Assembly: GCF_000153205.1 (NCBI RefSeq)
Contig: NZ_CH672427.1
Coordinates: 1,900,541-1,964,540, forward strand
Origin: Nitrococcus mobilis Nb-231
GTDB taxonomy: Bacteria; Pseudomonadota; Gammaproteobacteria; Nitrococcales; Nitrococcaceae
Reading direction: 5' to 3'
DNA length: 64,000 bases
The notes below the pieces were generated by a model. It did not search any database, had not been told where the DNA came from, and saw only the letters and a program-made list of their open reading frames with translations. Position 1 is the stretch's first letter. Every line of letters begins with the position of its first letter. Positions 48,851 to 57,369 of this stretch are shown here, piece by piece. The translations under genes and the position numbers were made by a program.

Positions 48851-50254
48851 ATGACGGAGAACACTGTGACCGGAACCCTTCGCATCGTCAGTCCCGTAGA
48901 CGGCTCGATCTATGCCGAGCGGGCGTTGGCCGAGCGCACCGAGGCCCTGGCAGCAGTGGGAGCTGCCGCTAAAGCACAACGGGGATGGCGGATGACCCCG
49001 CTCGCCGATCGCCAGCGGATCCTCTCCGCCGCGGTGGACCGATTCATCGCGCAGCGCGAGGCCATTGCCGCGGAGCTCGCCTGGCAGATGGGTCGGCCCG
49101 TGCGTCAGGGGGGCGGCGAGGTCGACGGCTTCGAAGAGCGCGCCCGCTACATGATCGAGGCGGCCCCGGCGGCGCTCGCGAATATTGATCCCGGCGCGAA
49201 GCCGGGCTTGCGGCGCTATATTCGTCGCGAGCCGGTGGGAGTCGTATTCACCCTAGTGCCCTGGAACTTTCCCTACCTGACGGCGGTGAACTCCGTCTGG
49301 CCGGCGCTCGTTGCCGGCAACGCCGTGATCCTCAAGCACGCCCAACAAACCGCGCTTTGCGCCGAACGCCTAACCAGAGCACTCGCCGAAGTCGGTCTGC
49401 CCAAGGGCGTGTTCCAGGCGCTACACTTGAGCCACGCCACCGCCACGGCGGTGATGCAGCACGAGGCCGTGCGGCTGGTGTGCTTCACCGGCTCGGTACG
49501 CGGCGGTCGGGCAGTACAGCGCGCCGCCGGCGCGGGCTTCGCCGGCACGGGGCTTGAGCTGGGCGGCAAGGATCCAGCCTATGTGCGCGCCGATGCGGAC
49601 CTGACAACGGCTGTCACCGGCGTCGCCGAGGGCGCCTTTTTCAACGCCGGGCAATCGTGCTGTTCGCTGGAGCGAGTCTATGTACACGAGTCGGTCTATG
49701 ACGGGTTCGTGGCCGGGTTGGTGGCCGAGGCGCAGCGGCTGGTGCTCGGCAATCCGCTGGATCCGGCTACCACACTGGGTCCCATGGTCCGTCCTGCGGC
49801 GGCGGCCTTCGTCCGCGCGCAGATCGCCGCGGCGGTGCACTCAGGCGCTCAGGCGTTGATCGACCCCAAGTCCTTTCCGGCCGATGATCCCGAGGGCGCC
49901 TATCTGGCACCCCAAGTGCTGGTCGATGTAGACCACGGTATGCGCGTGATGACCGAGGAGAGCTTCGGCCCGGTGGTCGGGGTGATGCGAGTGCGCTCGG
50001 ACGCCGAGGCGGTGCGTCTGATGAACGACAGCGAGTTCGGCCTGAGCGCCTCCATCTGGACGCGCGATGTAACGGCGGCCGAACGGATCGGCGAACGGCT
50101 GGAGACCGGCACCGTATTCATGAACCGCTGCGATTATCTGGATCCCGCGCTCGCTTGGACGGGTGTCAAGCACAGCGGGCGCGGGTGCACACTCTCGGCG
50201 CTGGGCTACGAACCGCTTACGCGGCCCAAAAGCTTTCACTTGCAGGTGGAATGA
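48851..50254 (+). CDS. NAD(P)-dependent aldehyde dehydrogenase family protein
   Basis: The 467-residue product has the ALDH motifs FTLVPWNFPYLTAVNSVWPA, GLELGGKDPAYV with the catalytic Glu, and FNAGQSCCSLERVYV with the nucleophilic Cys. MTEESFGPVVGVMRV lies near the C-terminus. It oxidises an aldehyde to the acid. Starting 18 bp after the GS-like gene, it is almost certainly cotranscribed with it. By position it would act on a (gamma-glutamyl-)aminoaldehyde. Confidence 0.9.
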   Translation: MTENTVTGTLRIVSPVDGSIYAERALAERTEALAAVGAAAKAQRGWRMTPLADRQRILSAAVDRFIAQREAIAAELAWQMGRPVRQGGGEVDGFEERARYMIEAAPAALANIDPGAKPGLRRYIRREPVGVVFTLVPWNFPYLTAVNSVWPALVAGNAVILKHAQQTALCAERLTRALAEVGLPKGVFQALHLSHATATAVMQHEAVRLVCFTGSVRGGRAVQRAAGAGFAGTGLELGGKDPAYVRADADLTTAVTGVAEGAFFNAGQSCCSLERVYVHESVYDGFVAGLVAEAQRLVLGNPLDPATTLGPMVRPAAAAFVRAQIAAAVHSGAQALIDPKSFPADDPEGAYLAPQVLVDVDHGMRVMTEESFGPVVGVMRVRSDAEAVRLMNDSEFGLSASIWTRDVTAAERIGERLETGTVFMNRCDYLDPALAWTGVKHSGRGCTLSALGYEPLTRPKSFHLQVE

Positions 50255-50319
50255 CGACGGTGCAGCGCACTTCGGCACCATGCGCACTGCGCGATACGTG
50301 CCGGATTCGGGAGGACAAT

Positions 50320-51504
50320 ATGGCCGTAAACGGTTTCGATCCTGCAACCATCACCGCTGATTGGGGTTTCCCCAACCGCGTGCTGGTCGGCCCAGGGCGG
50401 CTCGCCGAGCTACCGGGGCTGTGCCGGGAGCTCGGTATCGCCCGGCCGTTGCTGGTGACGGACGCCGATCTACGGGCACTGCCGATGATCGAGGATACCC
50501 TGAGTGCACTCCGGAACGCGGGTCTCGCCGCGGCGCTGTGCGCGGAGGTTCAAGGTAACCCGGTGGAAGCCAACGTCGACGCCGGTGTCGTGGCTTATCG
50601 GTCCGGCGGTCACGATGGCGTGGTGGCCTGCGGCGGCGGCAGCGCGCTCGACGTAGCCAAGGCCGTGGCGTTGATGGTGGGGCAACGCCGGGCCATCTGG
50701 GATTTCGAGGATGTGGACGAGAACTGGCGACGGGCGAATGCCGAAGCCATTGCTCCCGTAATCGCCATCCCGACCACTGCGGGCACCGGTTCCGAGGTGG
50801 GACGAGCGGCGGTGATCATTAATCCGGCCGACCACCGCAAAGTCATCGTCTTCCACCCCCGCATGCTGCCCCAAGCGGTCATCCTGGACCCCAAGGTAAC
50901 CGTAGAATTGCCCGCACCGCTCACCGCCGCCACCGGCATGGACGCCTTTGTACACTGCTTCGAGGCATGGTGCGCATCGGGCTTTCACCCGCTGGCCGAC
51001 GGCCTCGCGTTGCAGGGCATGCGGCTTATCGCCGACGCGCTGCCCCGCGCCTACCGCGACGGTGGCGATCTACAGGCGCGTACCCATATGCTCGCCGCCG
51101 CCAGCATGGGCGCGCTCGCCTTCCAGAAAGGGCTGGGCGCGGTGCACGCCATCGCCCATGCGGTGGGTGCGCTGTACGGCACGCATCACGGCCTGACCAA
51201 TGCGGTGATCCTGCCGTACGTGATGCGCTTCAACCGGCATGCGATTACCGCCCGCCTGGAACCCGTGGCTCAAGCGCTCGACATTGGAAGCGGCTCGTTC
51301 GAGGCGGTGCTGGAGTGGGTGTTGCGCTTGCGCGAACGCCTAGGGATCACTCCTACGCTAGCGGGACTGGGTGTAGACGCCGACCGGGCGGAAGAAATCG
51401 GCCGGCTGGCCGAACTCGATCCATCCGCGGCAGGTAACCCGCTACCGGTCACAGCCGAAGACTTGCAGCGGGTGTTTATCGAAGCCGTACACGGGCGGAT
51501 CTAA
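50320..51504 (+). CDS. Iron-containing alcohol dehydrogenase
   Basis: The 394-residue product has the group III ADH features: VVACGGGSALDVAKAVAL (cofactor binding), IAIPTTAGTGSEVGRAAVI, and the metal ligands Asp and His in MDAFVHCFEAW, AVHAIAHAVGALYGTHHG. It interconverts an alcohol and an aldehyde with NAD(P). The ATG at 50320 has GGAGGAC directly upstream. It is the third gene of the unit, 65 bp after the ALDH. Confidence 0.9.
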   Translation: MAVNGFDPATITADWGFPNRVLVGPGRLAELPGLCRELGIARPLLVTDADLRALPMIEDTLSALRNAGLAAALCAEVQGNPVEANVDAGVVAYRSGGHDGVVACGGGSALDVAKAVALMVGQRRAIWDFEDVDENWRRANAEAIAPVIAIPTTAGTGSEVGRAAVIINPADHRKVIVFHPRMLPQAVILDPKVTVELPAPLTAATGMDAFVHCFEAWCASGFHPLADGLALQGMRLIADALPRAYRDGGDLQARTHMLAAASMGALAFQKGLGAVHAIAHAVGALYGTHHGLTNAVILPYVMRFNRHAITARLEPVAQALDIGSGSFEAVLEWVLRLRERLGITPTLAGLGVDADRAEEIGRLAELDPSAAGNPLPVTAEDLQRVFIEAVHGRI

Positions 51505-51576
51505 CCCCCCGCACTCATGCACCCAAGCCTTGCCCACCCAGCAGAGCTCAGCGTTATACGCAAGCCCTTTCGAGAG

Positions 51577-51831
51577 TCAGGATAATGGACTTGCAGGAGG
51601 ATTTGGGCTGCTGTCGGTATCTTGCGGGGCATTCCTTAGCCGGTACCATTCCCTGAGCTTCTCGTCAGCCTCCTTCTTGCTGATTCCATAGGCCTTTTGG
51701 ATCTTCCCGGTCAGCTCTTCCTCATAGCCCTCAGTGAGGTGATCCAGATCCTGGTTGGTAAGCATTCCCCACTGCTGCCGGACTTTGCCCTTCAAGATAT
51801 GCCAATTGCCACCGATCTGATCGCGAAACAT
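51577..51831 (-). CDS. CsbD family stress-response protein, second copy
   Basis: The 84-residue product has IGGNWHILKGKVRQQWGMLT and ELTGKIQKAYGISKKEADEK, clearly paralogous to the protein at 40928-41215. The C-terminus is Ser/Pro-rich. A GGAGA motif precedes the ATG. It faces the alcohol dehydrogenase gene and lies downstream of the ATP-grasp gene on the same strand. Confidence 0.85.
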   Translation of the reverse strand: MFRDQIGGNWHILKGKVRQQWGMLTNQDLDHLTEGYEEELTGKIQKAYGISKKEADEKLREWYRLRNAPQDTDSSPNPPASPLS

Positions 51832-51998
51832 TTTGGGTCTCCGTCATGCATCTGTGACTGGCTTTGCGAAGTATGAAACCTCAGGAAAGCACTGTACTTT
51901 TAGTATAGTAAATTTGCCGCTTTGCTCAGCACGAGGCATGGCTTAACCGGCCGTTGCCGTATCGCAAGGCTCGGGCCGAGCGATTCACTCCGAAGGGG

Positions 51999-53297
51999 CT
52001 AGCCGTAGTTCGTGGGCAGCACCTCCGAGAATTGGAAATCCAGCAACTGCATGGTCTCGCGGAACTTCTCGTGCAGCTCCTGCTCGCTCTCGCCACCGAG
52101 GAACAAATCGGCGATCTCATAGCTGTAACTGTCCTGGGCGCGGAGCTCGGAGAGTTGCATGCCCTCCTCCACGTAGACGTGTACGACCAGCTCGGGGTGA
52201 TGACGCTTGATGGCCTCGATCTCCGCCGCCGAGGGCACCCGGTTAACCACTGCATTGCCGTAGACCCTAGGCATGAACTTCGCCGCCATGGGGAAGCGGC
52301 CCTCTGGGTGCGGAAAATCCGGACGGCGGACCAGCGCGATATCGATGGCCACCTCGTGGTGGGAAGCGCCCGTGGCCATCTGGAATATGGGGCAGTGCGA
52401 TTTCGAGATCCGCGGATTGATCTCCAGCAACCAGATGTAGTCGGTCTGCGGATCCCAGAAGAACTCCATATTGAACGGGGTCTGGTTCAGACCGATATGC
52501 TTCAAAATTCGCTCGGCATAGGCCCGCATGCGGTTCTGGATGCCATCGGGTAGCTGCGAGGGGTATTGATAGCTGAGAAAGCTGACGTTGTTGGAACCCC
52601 GCAGGGAATCGATCACAGCGTAGGTCACCACATCGCCCTCGTGGACGTATCCCTCCAAGGTGCAGAGATGGCCGCCGATCAGGCCCTCGGCGAGCACGGT
52701 GGCCCCATTGCCGTGCGCCGGTAGCGCCGAGCGGTTCTCGCAGTGCTGCAGCATGTAGTCGAAAGGCTCGGCGAAGACGTGGATATTCTCGCGAATAGTG
52801 GCCATAGCCTCGCGGTACCGATCCTCATTGTCGATGCGAAAGCCCAGATACGAGGAGAAGGCCGTGGTGGGCTTGAGCCAGAAAGGGTAGTCCAGCTCCA
52901 GGTCACGCACCGGATCGTCGCTGTAGGGGTCGAGCCCCTGAAAAGGCGGCGTACACTCCGGCACCGCCTCTTGGTGGGCGATGCGGCTCCAATACTTGCT
53001 CTCGCAGTAGAGCACGCTCTCCAGCGTCGGCGAGGGCAGACCCCACTCCCGGCGCAGGATCGGCAGCATCGAAGTGGTGGGAAAATCCCAATGGCCAATG
53101 ATCGCGTCCACGCTCGGCGCCTCGGTGAGCGTCCGGCGAGCCTCCGCCATGATCTCCGCCATCGGATAGGAAGGTGGGTTGACCATGGTCTCGTAGGAGA
53201 CGAGGCCGTGGAATTCGTACTCGGCGGCGTTGTGTACGGTCTGGAGCTCGCGCAGGTTGAACTCGTCCAGGCCAATCACGAACACGTGCTTGGTCAT
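51999..53297 (-). CDS. ATP-grasp domain protein, unknown substrate
   Basis: The 432-residue product starts MTKHVFVIGLDEFNLRELQT. An N-terminal Rossmann-like region precedes the ATP-grasp fold, with FWLKPTTAFSSYLGFRI (nucleotide-binding Lys), TLEGYVHEGDVVTYAVIDS and the Mg-binding FNMEFFWDP...WLLEINPRISKSH. This is a carboxylate-amine/thiol ligase or carboxylase-type enzyme forming an acyl-phosphate. It is not biotin carboxylase proper. It faces the GS-ALDH-ADH unit, which suggests, but does not show, a shared pathway. Confidence 0.82.
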   Translation of the reverse strand: MTKHVFVIGLDEFNLRELQTVHNAAEYEFHGLVSYETMVNPPSYPMAEIMAEARRTLTEAPSVDAIIGHWDFPTTSMLPILRREWGLPSPTLESVLYCESKYWSRIAHQEAVPECTPPFQGLDPYSDDPVRDLELDYPFWLKPTTAFSSYLGFRIDNEDRYREAMATIRENIHVFAEPFDYMLQHCENRSALPAHGNGATVLAEGLIGGHLCTLEGYVHEGDVVTYAVIDSLRGSNNVSFLSYQYPSQLPDGIQNRMRAYAERILKHIGLNQTPFNMEFFWDPQTDYIWLLEINPRISKSHCPIFQMATGASHHEVAIDIALVRRPDFPHPEGRFPMAAKFMPRVYGNAVVNRVPSAAEIEAIKRHHPELVVHVYVEEGMQLSELRAQDSYSYEIADLFLGGESEQELHEKFRETMQLLDFQFSEVLPTNYG

Positions 53298-53593
53298 AAA
53301 ACGAACCTCTATCGTAGCGGCGCTCGACTAATAAAAGCATAAACACCGATTTTGCTCGGGTCGATCCAGTCTCCGACAGACGCTGAGTTCACTCGCCTCC
53401 CCTAAAGAAGCTTTGATTTAGTCCGCTCATGCTCCGGGCTATTCGTCAAACTTACGGATCAGCATGAGCAGACACAAAATTACAGAACATCACAATGTCG
53501 CCATCGAGCGGCCTGTGCAAGCAAAGGGTGCAATATGGCGACAGGGTCGCGTACCCAATTTGAAACGAAACTTGACCCTCACATTGGTGCTTT

Positions 53594-55248
53594 GACACCC
53601 TGAACGCAAAAGGTAACTTTGGTCGGGGATCGTCACATTGCCATTGGAGGGTGGCGGTTGGGTGCTGGCCGAAGGCGTAGTTGGTTGCGCCGGGATCGAG
53701 TGGCGGATGGTGATAGTATCATCATCAACCAAGACCTCCTTAACCAGCAAGCGGACGATTCTCTGGCGGTCACTGATTTCCAAAGTCTCTGCCGATTCCC
53801 GCAGTCGCTGGAGGAAAGCGGTCAATGTTTCGGCCAAACGCAGGAACGACATGCGGTCGGCGGCCTGACTGAAGATTGCCTGCAGCTCGGATTTCAATCC
53901 CTGTTCGCGGGCCCGCAGTTCGGGCATGCGGCCTCGCAGTTCGTCCAAAGACACGAGGTCTTCCTGGTAGGCGGTCACCAGGCGGTCCATGCTTTTGCTC
54001 AGGCGCGTGAGGTCGCGTTCGACAGCGTCCTGGCGTTTCTTCGTCGGTTCACTCGCACGGGCCGCATCCAGGCGGCGGTCAAGCTCGGCGTTGATGAGCC
54101 CCGGATCGGCGATCAGCCGCATCACCTCCTGCCACACGATGTGGTCGAGCAGGTCCTGGCGGATCGGGCGACTGTCGCACACGGATCCGCCGAGATGACG
54201 CCAGCCATCCGAACCCAGGCAGCGGTAATAGTGGATTTTGCGTGCACTCGTGCGGGTCGACGCGCGGTAGAGCGCGTAGCCGCATTTGCGGCACGAGACC
54301 AAGCCCTGCACAAGGCTGGGCTCGATGGTCCGGCGCGGTGCGAAACGCTTGTTGTCGGCCAAGCGCTCGGCCGCCAAAGCGAAGGTTTCCTCGCTGACAA
54401 GGGCGGGGACCGGCACTTCGATCCATTCCTCGCGCGGCCGCTCATGTGCGCTGGTCTTTTCACCATGGACCGACCGACCCGACAGACGGAATGGCTTGGT
54501 CACCTTTTGCCTCGGCCCGACCTGTGTCTTGTTGAAGCAGGCGGTGCCCTTATAGGCGGGATTGCGCAACATCCCCCACACGACCGAACGCTCCCAACGG
54601 GTCACTCGCCGGCGTGTCGGAGGGCCCATCTCCCGCAACAGCCGGGCGATGGCGCCGATGCTCAGACCGTCGACGGTGTATTTCTCAAACACCAGCCGCA
54701 CGACTGCCGCCTCGGCGGCATCGATCTCGTAACGCGCCGGCGTTTCGGGCATCTTGCGAATGTAGCGATAGCCGTAGGGCGCCCCGCCAAGCACAGAGAT
54801 CTCGCCCGATTTGGCGCGGTGACGCTTGCCACGGCGGGAGCGTTCGAGAATCTGGGCGCGTTCGTACTCGGCGATCATCCCTTGGAATTGCAGCATGAGC
54901 TGATCTTCGGGCGTGGCGGAATGCGGCGCCTTGATGAAGATGGCTTCGACACCATGCGGCGACTCTCGTCAGCAGAACCTGATAGGCATACTTTCTGCTC
55001 AGCCGATCCGGCGAGTGGATGAGCACTGCTTGGATTTGGCCCTCGGCCGCGAGGTCGCGCAGCCGCTCCAAGCCGGGCCGCAGCAGGCTGGCGCCGCTGA
55101 AACCTTCGTCCTCGATTATCCATTCATCGGGTACGGTGAACCCCTGCTCGCGGGCGAACTCGATCAATGCCGCGGTTTGGCTGGCGATCGTGTTCGCTCC
55201 CTTCTGTTGGTCGGAGGATACCCGGGCATAAATCGCGGCGATCTTCAT
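53594..55248 (-). pseudogene. Large serine recombinase, copy 2 (5-bp deletion)
   Basis: The start is identical to copy 1 (MKIAAIYARVSS). Near 54955 five bases are missing relative to copy 1, which shifts the frame after RKYAYQVLLT. From about 54896 downstream the frame is intact (MLQFQGMIAEYERAQILERS, ARYEIDAAEAAVVRLVFEKY, the zinc ribbon and coiled coil), repairing the two lesions seen in copy 1. The frame leaves the element through the terminal repeat and stops outside, at 53490. Confidence 0.85.
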
Positions 55249-55402
55249 CGCTCCCCTCCCTTACGCACGGTCCCACACCGGCGACACGGACCCGCTCCGG
55301 TACCAAAATCCCATAGACCTGTTCCAGTTTGACGGCGAGGAGACGGTCAAACGCATGCTCGAGACGGACGCTGCGATCACTGGCGCCGCGCCGGTCAGCC
55401 AT
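55124..55402 (-). CDS. Small ORF between the RHH gene and the recombinase (copy 2)
   Basis: Same sequence and overlap arrangement as 14693-14971. No family recognised; only the first ~50 residues precede the recombinase start. Confidence 0.45.
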   Translation of the reverse strand: MADRRGASDRSVRLEHAFDRLLAVKLEQVYGILVPERVRVAGVGPCVREGSDEDRRDLCPGILRPTEGSEHDRQPNRGIDRVRPRAGVHRTR

Positions 55403-55724
55403 TGCCGCCGGCTTCGTCGAGAAACGCGCGCAGCGCCCGACTCACCATGTCGCTGATCGTCGTCTCCTCGGCCGCAGCCCGCGTTCGAATCGCGTCGACC
55501 AAACTGGGCGGAAGCTTGAACGTCACGGCCGTCGTTGGCTCGGTCACTGGCACCGGCCGGCCGATTGCCTGGGCCGCCTCGATGTAGCGATAGGCCTGAC
55601 GTCGGGACAGCGTGAATTGGCGCGACAACAACACGGCAGCCTCCGCCACCTTCAGCCCACGCGCGAGCAACCCATAGGCCGCATTGAGACGTTGCGCCTT
55701 CTGCGTATCGGTCGATCGCGACAT
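55395..55724 (-). CDS. Ribbon-helix-helix DNA-binding protein of the element (copy 2)
   Basis: The 109-residue protein is identical to the one at 14964-15293 as far as I can read it. The single base difference noted between the DNA copies here (position 55443, C for G) is silent. A role in recombinase control is inferred from position only. Confidence 0.75.
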   Translation of the reverse strand: MSRSTDTQKAQRLNAAYGLLARGLKVAEAAVLLSRQFTLSRRQAYRYIEAAQAIGRPVPVTEPTTAVTFKLPPSLVDAIRTRAAAEETTISDMVSRALRAFLDEAGGNG

Positions 55725-55857
55725 ATGACATACGTATATTACCTCCTGAGACGCAAATCAAGCACAGAACGGGAACGGTCGAGCGGGATTGTCCGATCGA
55801 AGCCGAAGTTACCCTTTGCGTTCAGGGCGTGCTGCCGCCTCCCCTTGCAAGCGTTGG

Positions 55858-56088
55858 TTAGGCGATTTTCTCAGCCACGTTCCTCCCAGCAGTAGGAGGT
55901 GGCAGAGGTTTGCCTTCCTGCTTCATAAGCTCAATCCATTCATCAACGATATTACAAAGCTCTGCGTAGACTTGCGCTTCATCGTCGCCATGACAACATG
56001 GGCCGATGACGCCTGGACACTGGCCAACGAAGCTTTCGTCTTCGTCGGACCATTCCACAATCTTGATATACCGAGCACTTTCTTTCAT
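55858..56088 (-). CDS. hicB: HicB-family antitoxin, short form
   Basis: The 76-residue product has the HicB-type partial RNase H fold: YIKIVEWSDEDESFVGQCPG and GDDEAQVYAELCNIVDEWIE. It stops without the C-terminal helix-turn-helix or ribbon-helix-helix found in longer HicB proteins. It overlaps hicA by 4 bp and is expected to neutralise HicA. Its stop codon is 25 bp from the end of the serine-recombinase element. With no own DNA-binding domain visible, autoregulation may need another factor. Confidence 0.8.
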   Translation of the reverse strand: MKESARYIKIVEWSDEDESFVGQCPGVIGPCCHGDDEAQVYAELCNIVDEWIELMKQEGKPLPPPTAGRNVAEKIA

Positions 56089-56279
56089 TGCTGTGACTCT
56101 TGAATCCTTCGTCTCACCTCACGTTCTCGATATGGTTTGGCATTTGCGCCAAGTTTTCCAAACAGAGTAACGCGCATACCTTTGGGATGCTCAAAGCTTC
56201 TATGACTTCCCTTGCCACCTCGATTGATGAAGCCCGCTCTCTTCAGATCCCGGATCAGTTCGCTTATCTTCCGAGGCAT
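56085..56279 (-). CDS. hicA: HicA-family mRNA interferase toxin
   Basis: The 64-residue dsRBD-like protein MPRKISELIRDLKRAGFINR continues GGKGSHRSFEHPKGMRVTLF, with the catalytic His in GKGSHRSF. HicA cleaves mRNA when unbound by HicB. Gene order is toxin first, then antitoxin, with coupled translation. The upstream 115 bp form a nested inverted repeat. Confidence 0.88.
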   Translation of the reverse strand: MPRKISELIRDLKRAGFINRGGKGSHRSFEHPKGMRVTLFGKLGANAKPYREREVRRRIQESQQ

Positions 56280-56288
56280 GTTTTAGCC

Positions 56289-56403
56289 TGAAGTTCCGCC
56301 AGTTGGCGCGCAAATCATTGAAATTATTGGCTCATGAACTTTGTAGCGATGTAATGACATATACAATAATTTCAGTAGGTTAGCGTCGCTTCGCGGAACT
56401 TCA
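56289..56403. repeat. 115-bp nested inverted repeat in the hicA upstream region
   Basis: The outer arms are TGAAGTTCCGC (56289-56299) and GCGGAACTTCA (56393-56403). The inner arms are TGAAATTATTG (56319-56329) and CAATAATTTCA (56364-56374). The two arm pairs have nearly equal spacing on each side. Either a MITE-like element with ~41-bp imperfect ends or a composite operator. It begins 10 bp before the hicA start. Confidence 0.75.
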
Positions 56404-56700
56404 AATTAATCTCTAAATGGCGGAGGTTGGCCCTGCTGGCGCGTTGCCCGCCCGTGGTGGACTCGTGCGGGGAAGATCGCACCGGTTTTATGAGCGCGAT
56501 GGGGGCCGCCGGCGAGAAGCCGAGCTGCGCATGTAAGACATAGTGACGTCATACAAGATGATGCCAACGCATCAAAACCCCTTTGGTTTGGGCCGCGGAT
56601 GCCCGAAAAACGCCGGCGCCAACTACACTCACCGTGTTATAGCAACAAGGCTACGCAGTGGTGCCATTGCCAACAGAATCGAACAGCCAAGAGGACGATT

Positions 56701-57369
56701 ATGCAACGATCCCGGGGCGCGGCTTTGCCGCTCACGGTCATAGTGCTGTTCGCGGCCGACGTGCCGGCGGCGGCGCCTGATGCGGCGGCGATCACAAACC
56801 ACGGCGACGAGCGCGGCGCCGCGCCCTGTACGAGTTGCCACGGTGGCGATGGCGGCGGGCAGACGGCAAGCGGGTTTCCACGGCTGGCCGGGCTCGATGC
56901 CAGCTATCTGTACAAACAGCTGAATGACTTCGCCTCCGGCGCTCGGGACAACGCCGTGATGCAGCCGATCGCCAAAGCGCTCAGCGAAGATGAACGCAAG
57001 GCGCTCGCCGATTACTACAGCCAGATGCCGGTGCCGGCGGCTGCGGCGAAGCCGCAAGGACCCATGCCGGCGCACGACAGCCGCAGCGCGGCGCTGGCCA
57101 TCCGCGGTCTGTGGACGCAACAGCTACCGGGCTGCGTGCAGTGCCATGGCCCGCAGGGGCTTGGCGTAGGTGAGCATTTCCCGCCCTTGGCCGGCCAGCC
57201 GGCGGTGTATATCGCCAATCAACTCCGGGCCTGGAAGCAAGGAGCGCGCCGTAACGACCCGCTGAGGCTGATGCAGCATGTGGCCAAGACACTCGGTGAC
57301 AGCGACATCCAGGCCGTCGCCAAATGGTTCGCCGCGCAACCGCTCGAAGCGACCGGAGACACGCCATGA
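56701..57369 (+). CDS. tsdB: Diheme cytochrome c, TsdB-like electron acceptor
   Basis: The 222-residue product has a signal peptide (LTVIVLFAADVPAAA) and two CxxCH haem sites, APCTSCHGGDGGG and PGCVQCHGPQGLG. Each heads a c4-type domain with a distal Met region (NAVMQPIAKAL and LRLMQHVAKTL). It acts in the periplasm. It overlaps the tsdA-like gene by 4 bp (ATGA), matching the tsdB-tsdA order where TsdB takes electrons from thiosulfate dehydrogenase. Alone it could also be read as a generic c4 cytochrome. Confidence 0.82.
   Translation: MQRSRGAALPLTVIVLFAADVPAAAPDAAAITNHGDERGAAPCTSCHGGDGGGQTASGFPRLAGLDASYLYKQLNDFASGARDNAVMQPIAKALSEDERKALADYYSQMPVPAAAAKPQGPMPAHDSRSAALAIRGLWTQQLPGCVQCHGPQGLGVGEHFPPLAGQPAVYIANQLRAWKQGARRNDPLRLMQHVAKTLGDSDIQAVAKWFAAQPLEATGDTP

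Larger units (their letters stand above)
53594..55832 (-). mobile_element. Compact serine-recombinase mobile element, copy 2 (2,239 bp)
   Basis: It is nearly identical to 13160-15401 and bounded by the same inverted repeats (CCCTGAACGCAAA...GTAACTT). Outside the ends the flanks differ completely. Right flank: hicB, whose stop codon lies 25 bp away. Left flank: an intergenic stretch downstream of the ATP-grasp promoter region. It is not inserted in a gene. Confidence 0.85.

Noticed and set aside
53619-55022. 467-codon plus-strand frame, also seen in part at 13185-14099
   Set aside because: Antisense shadow of the serine recombinase in both element copies; no domain recognised.
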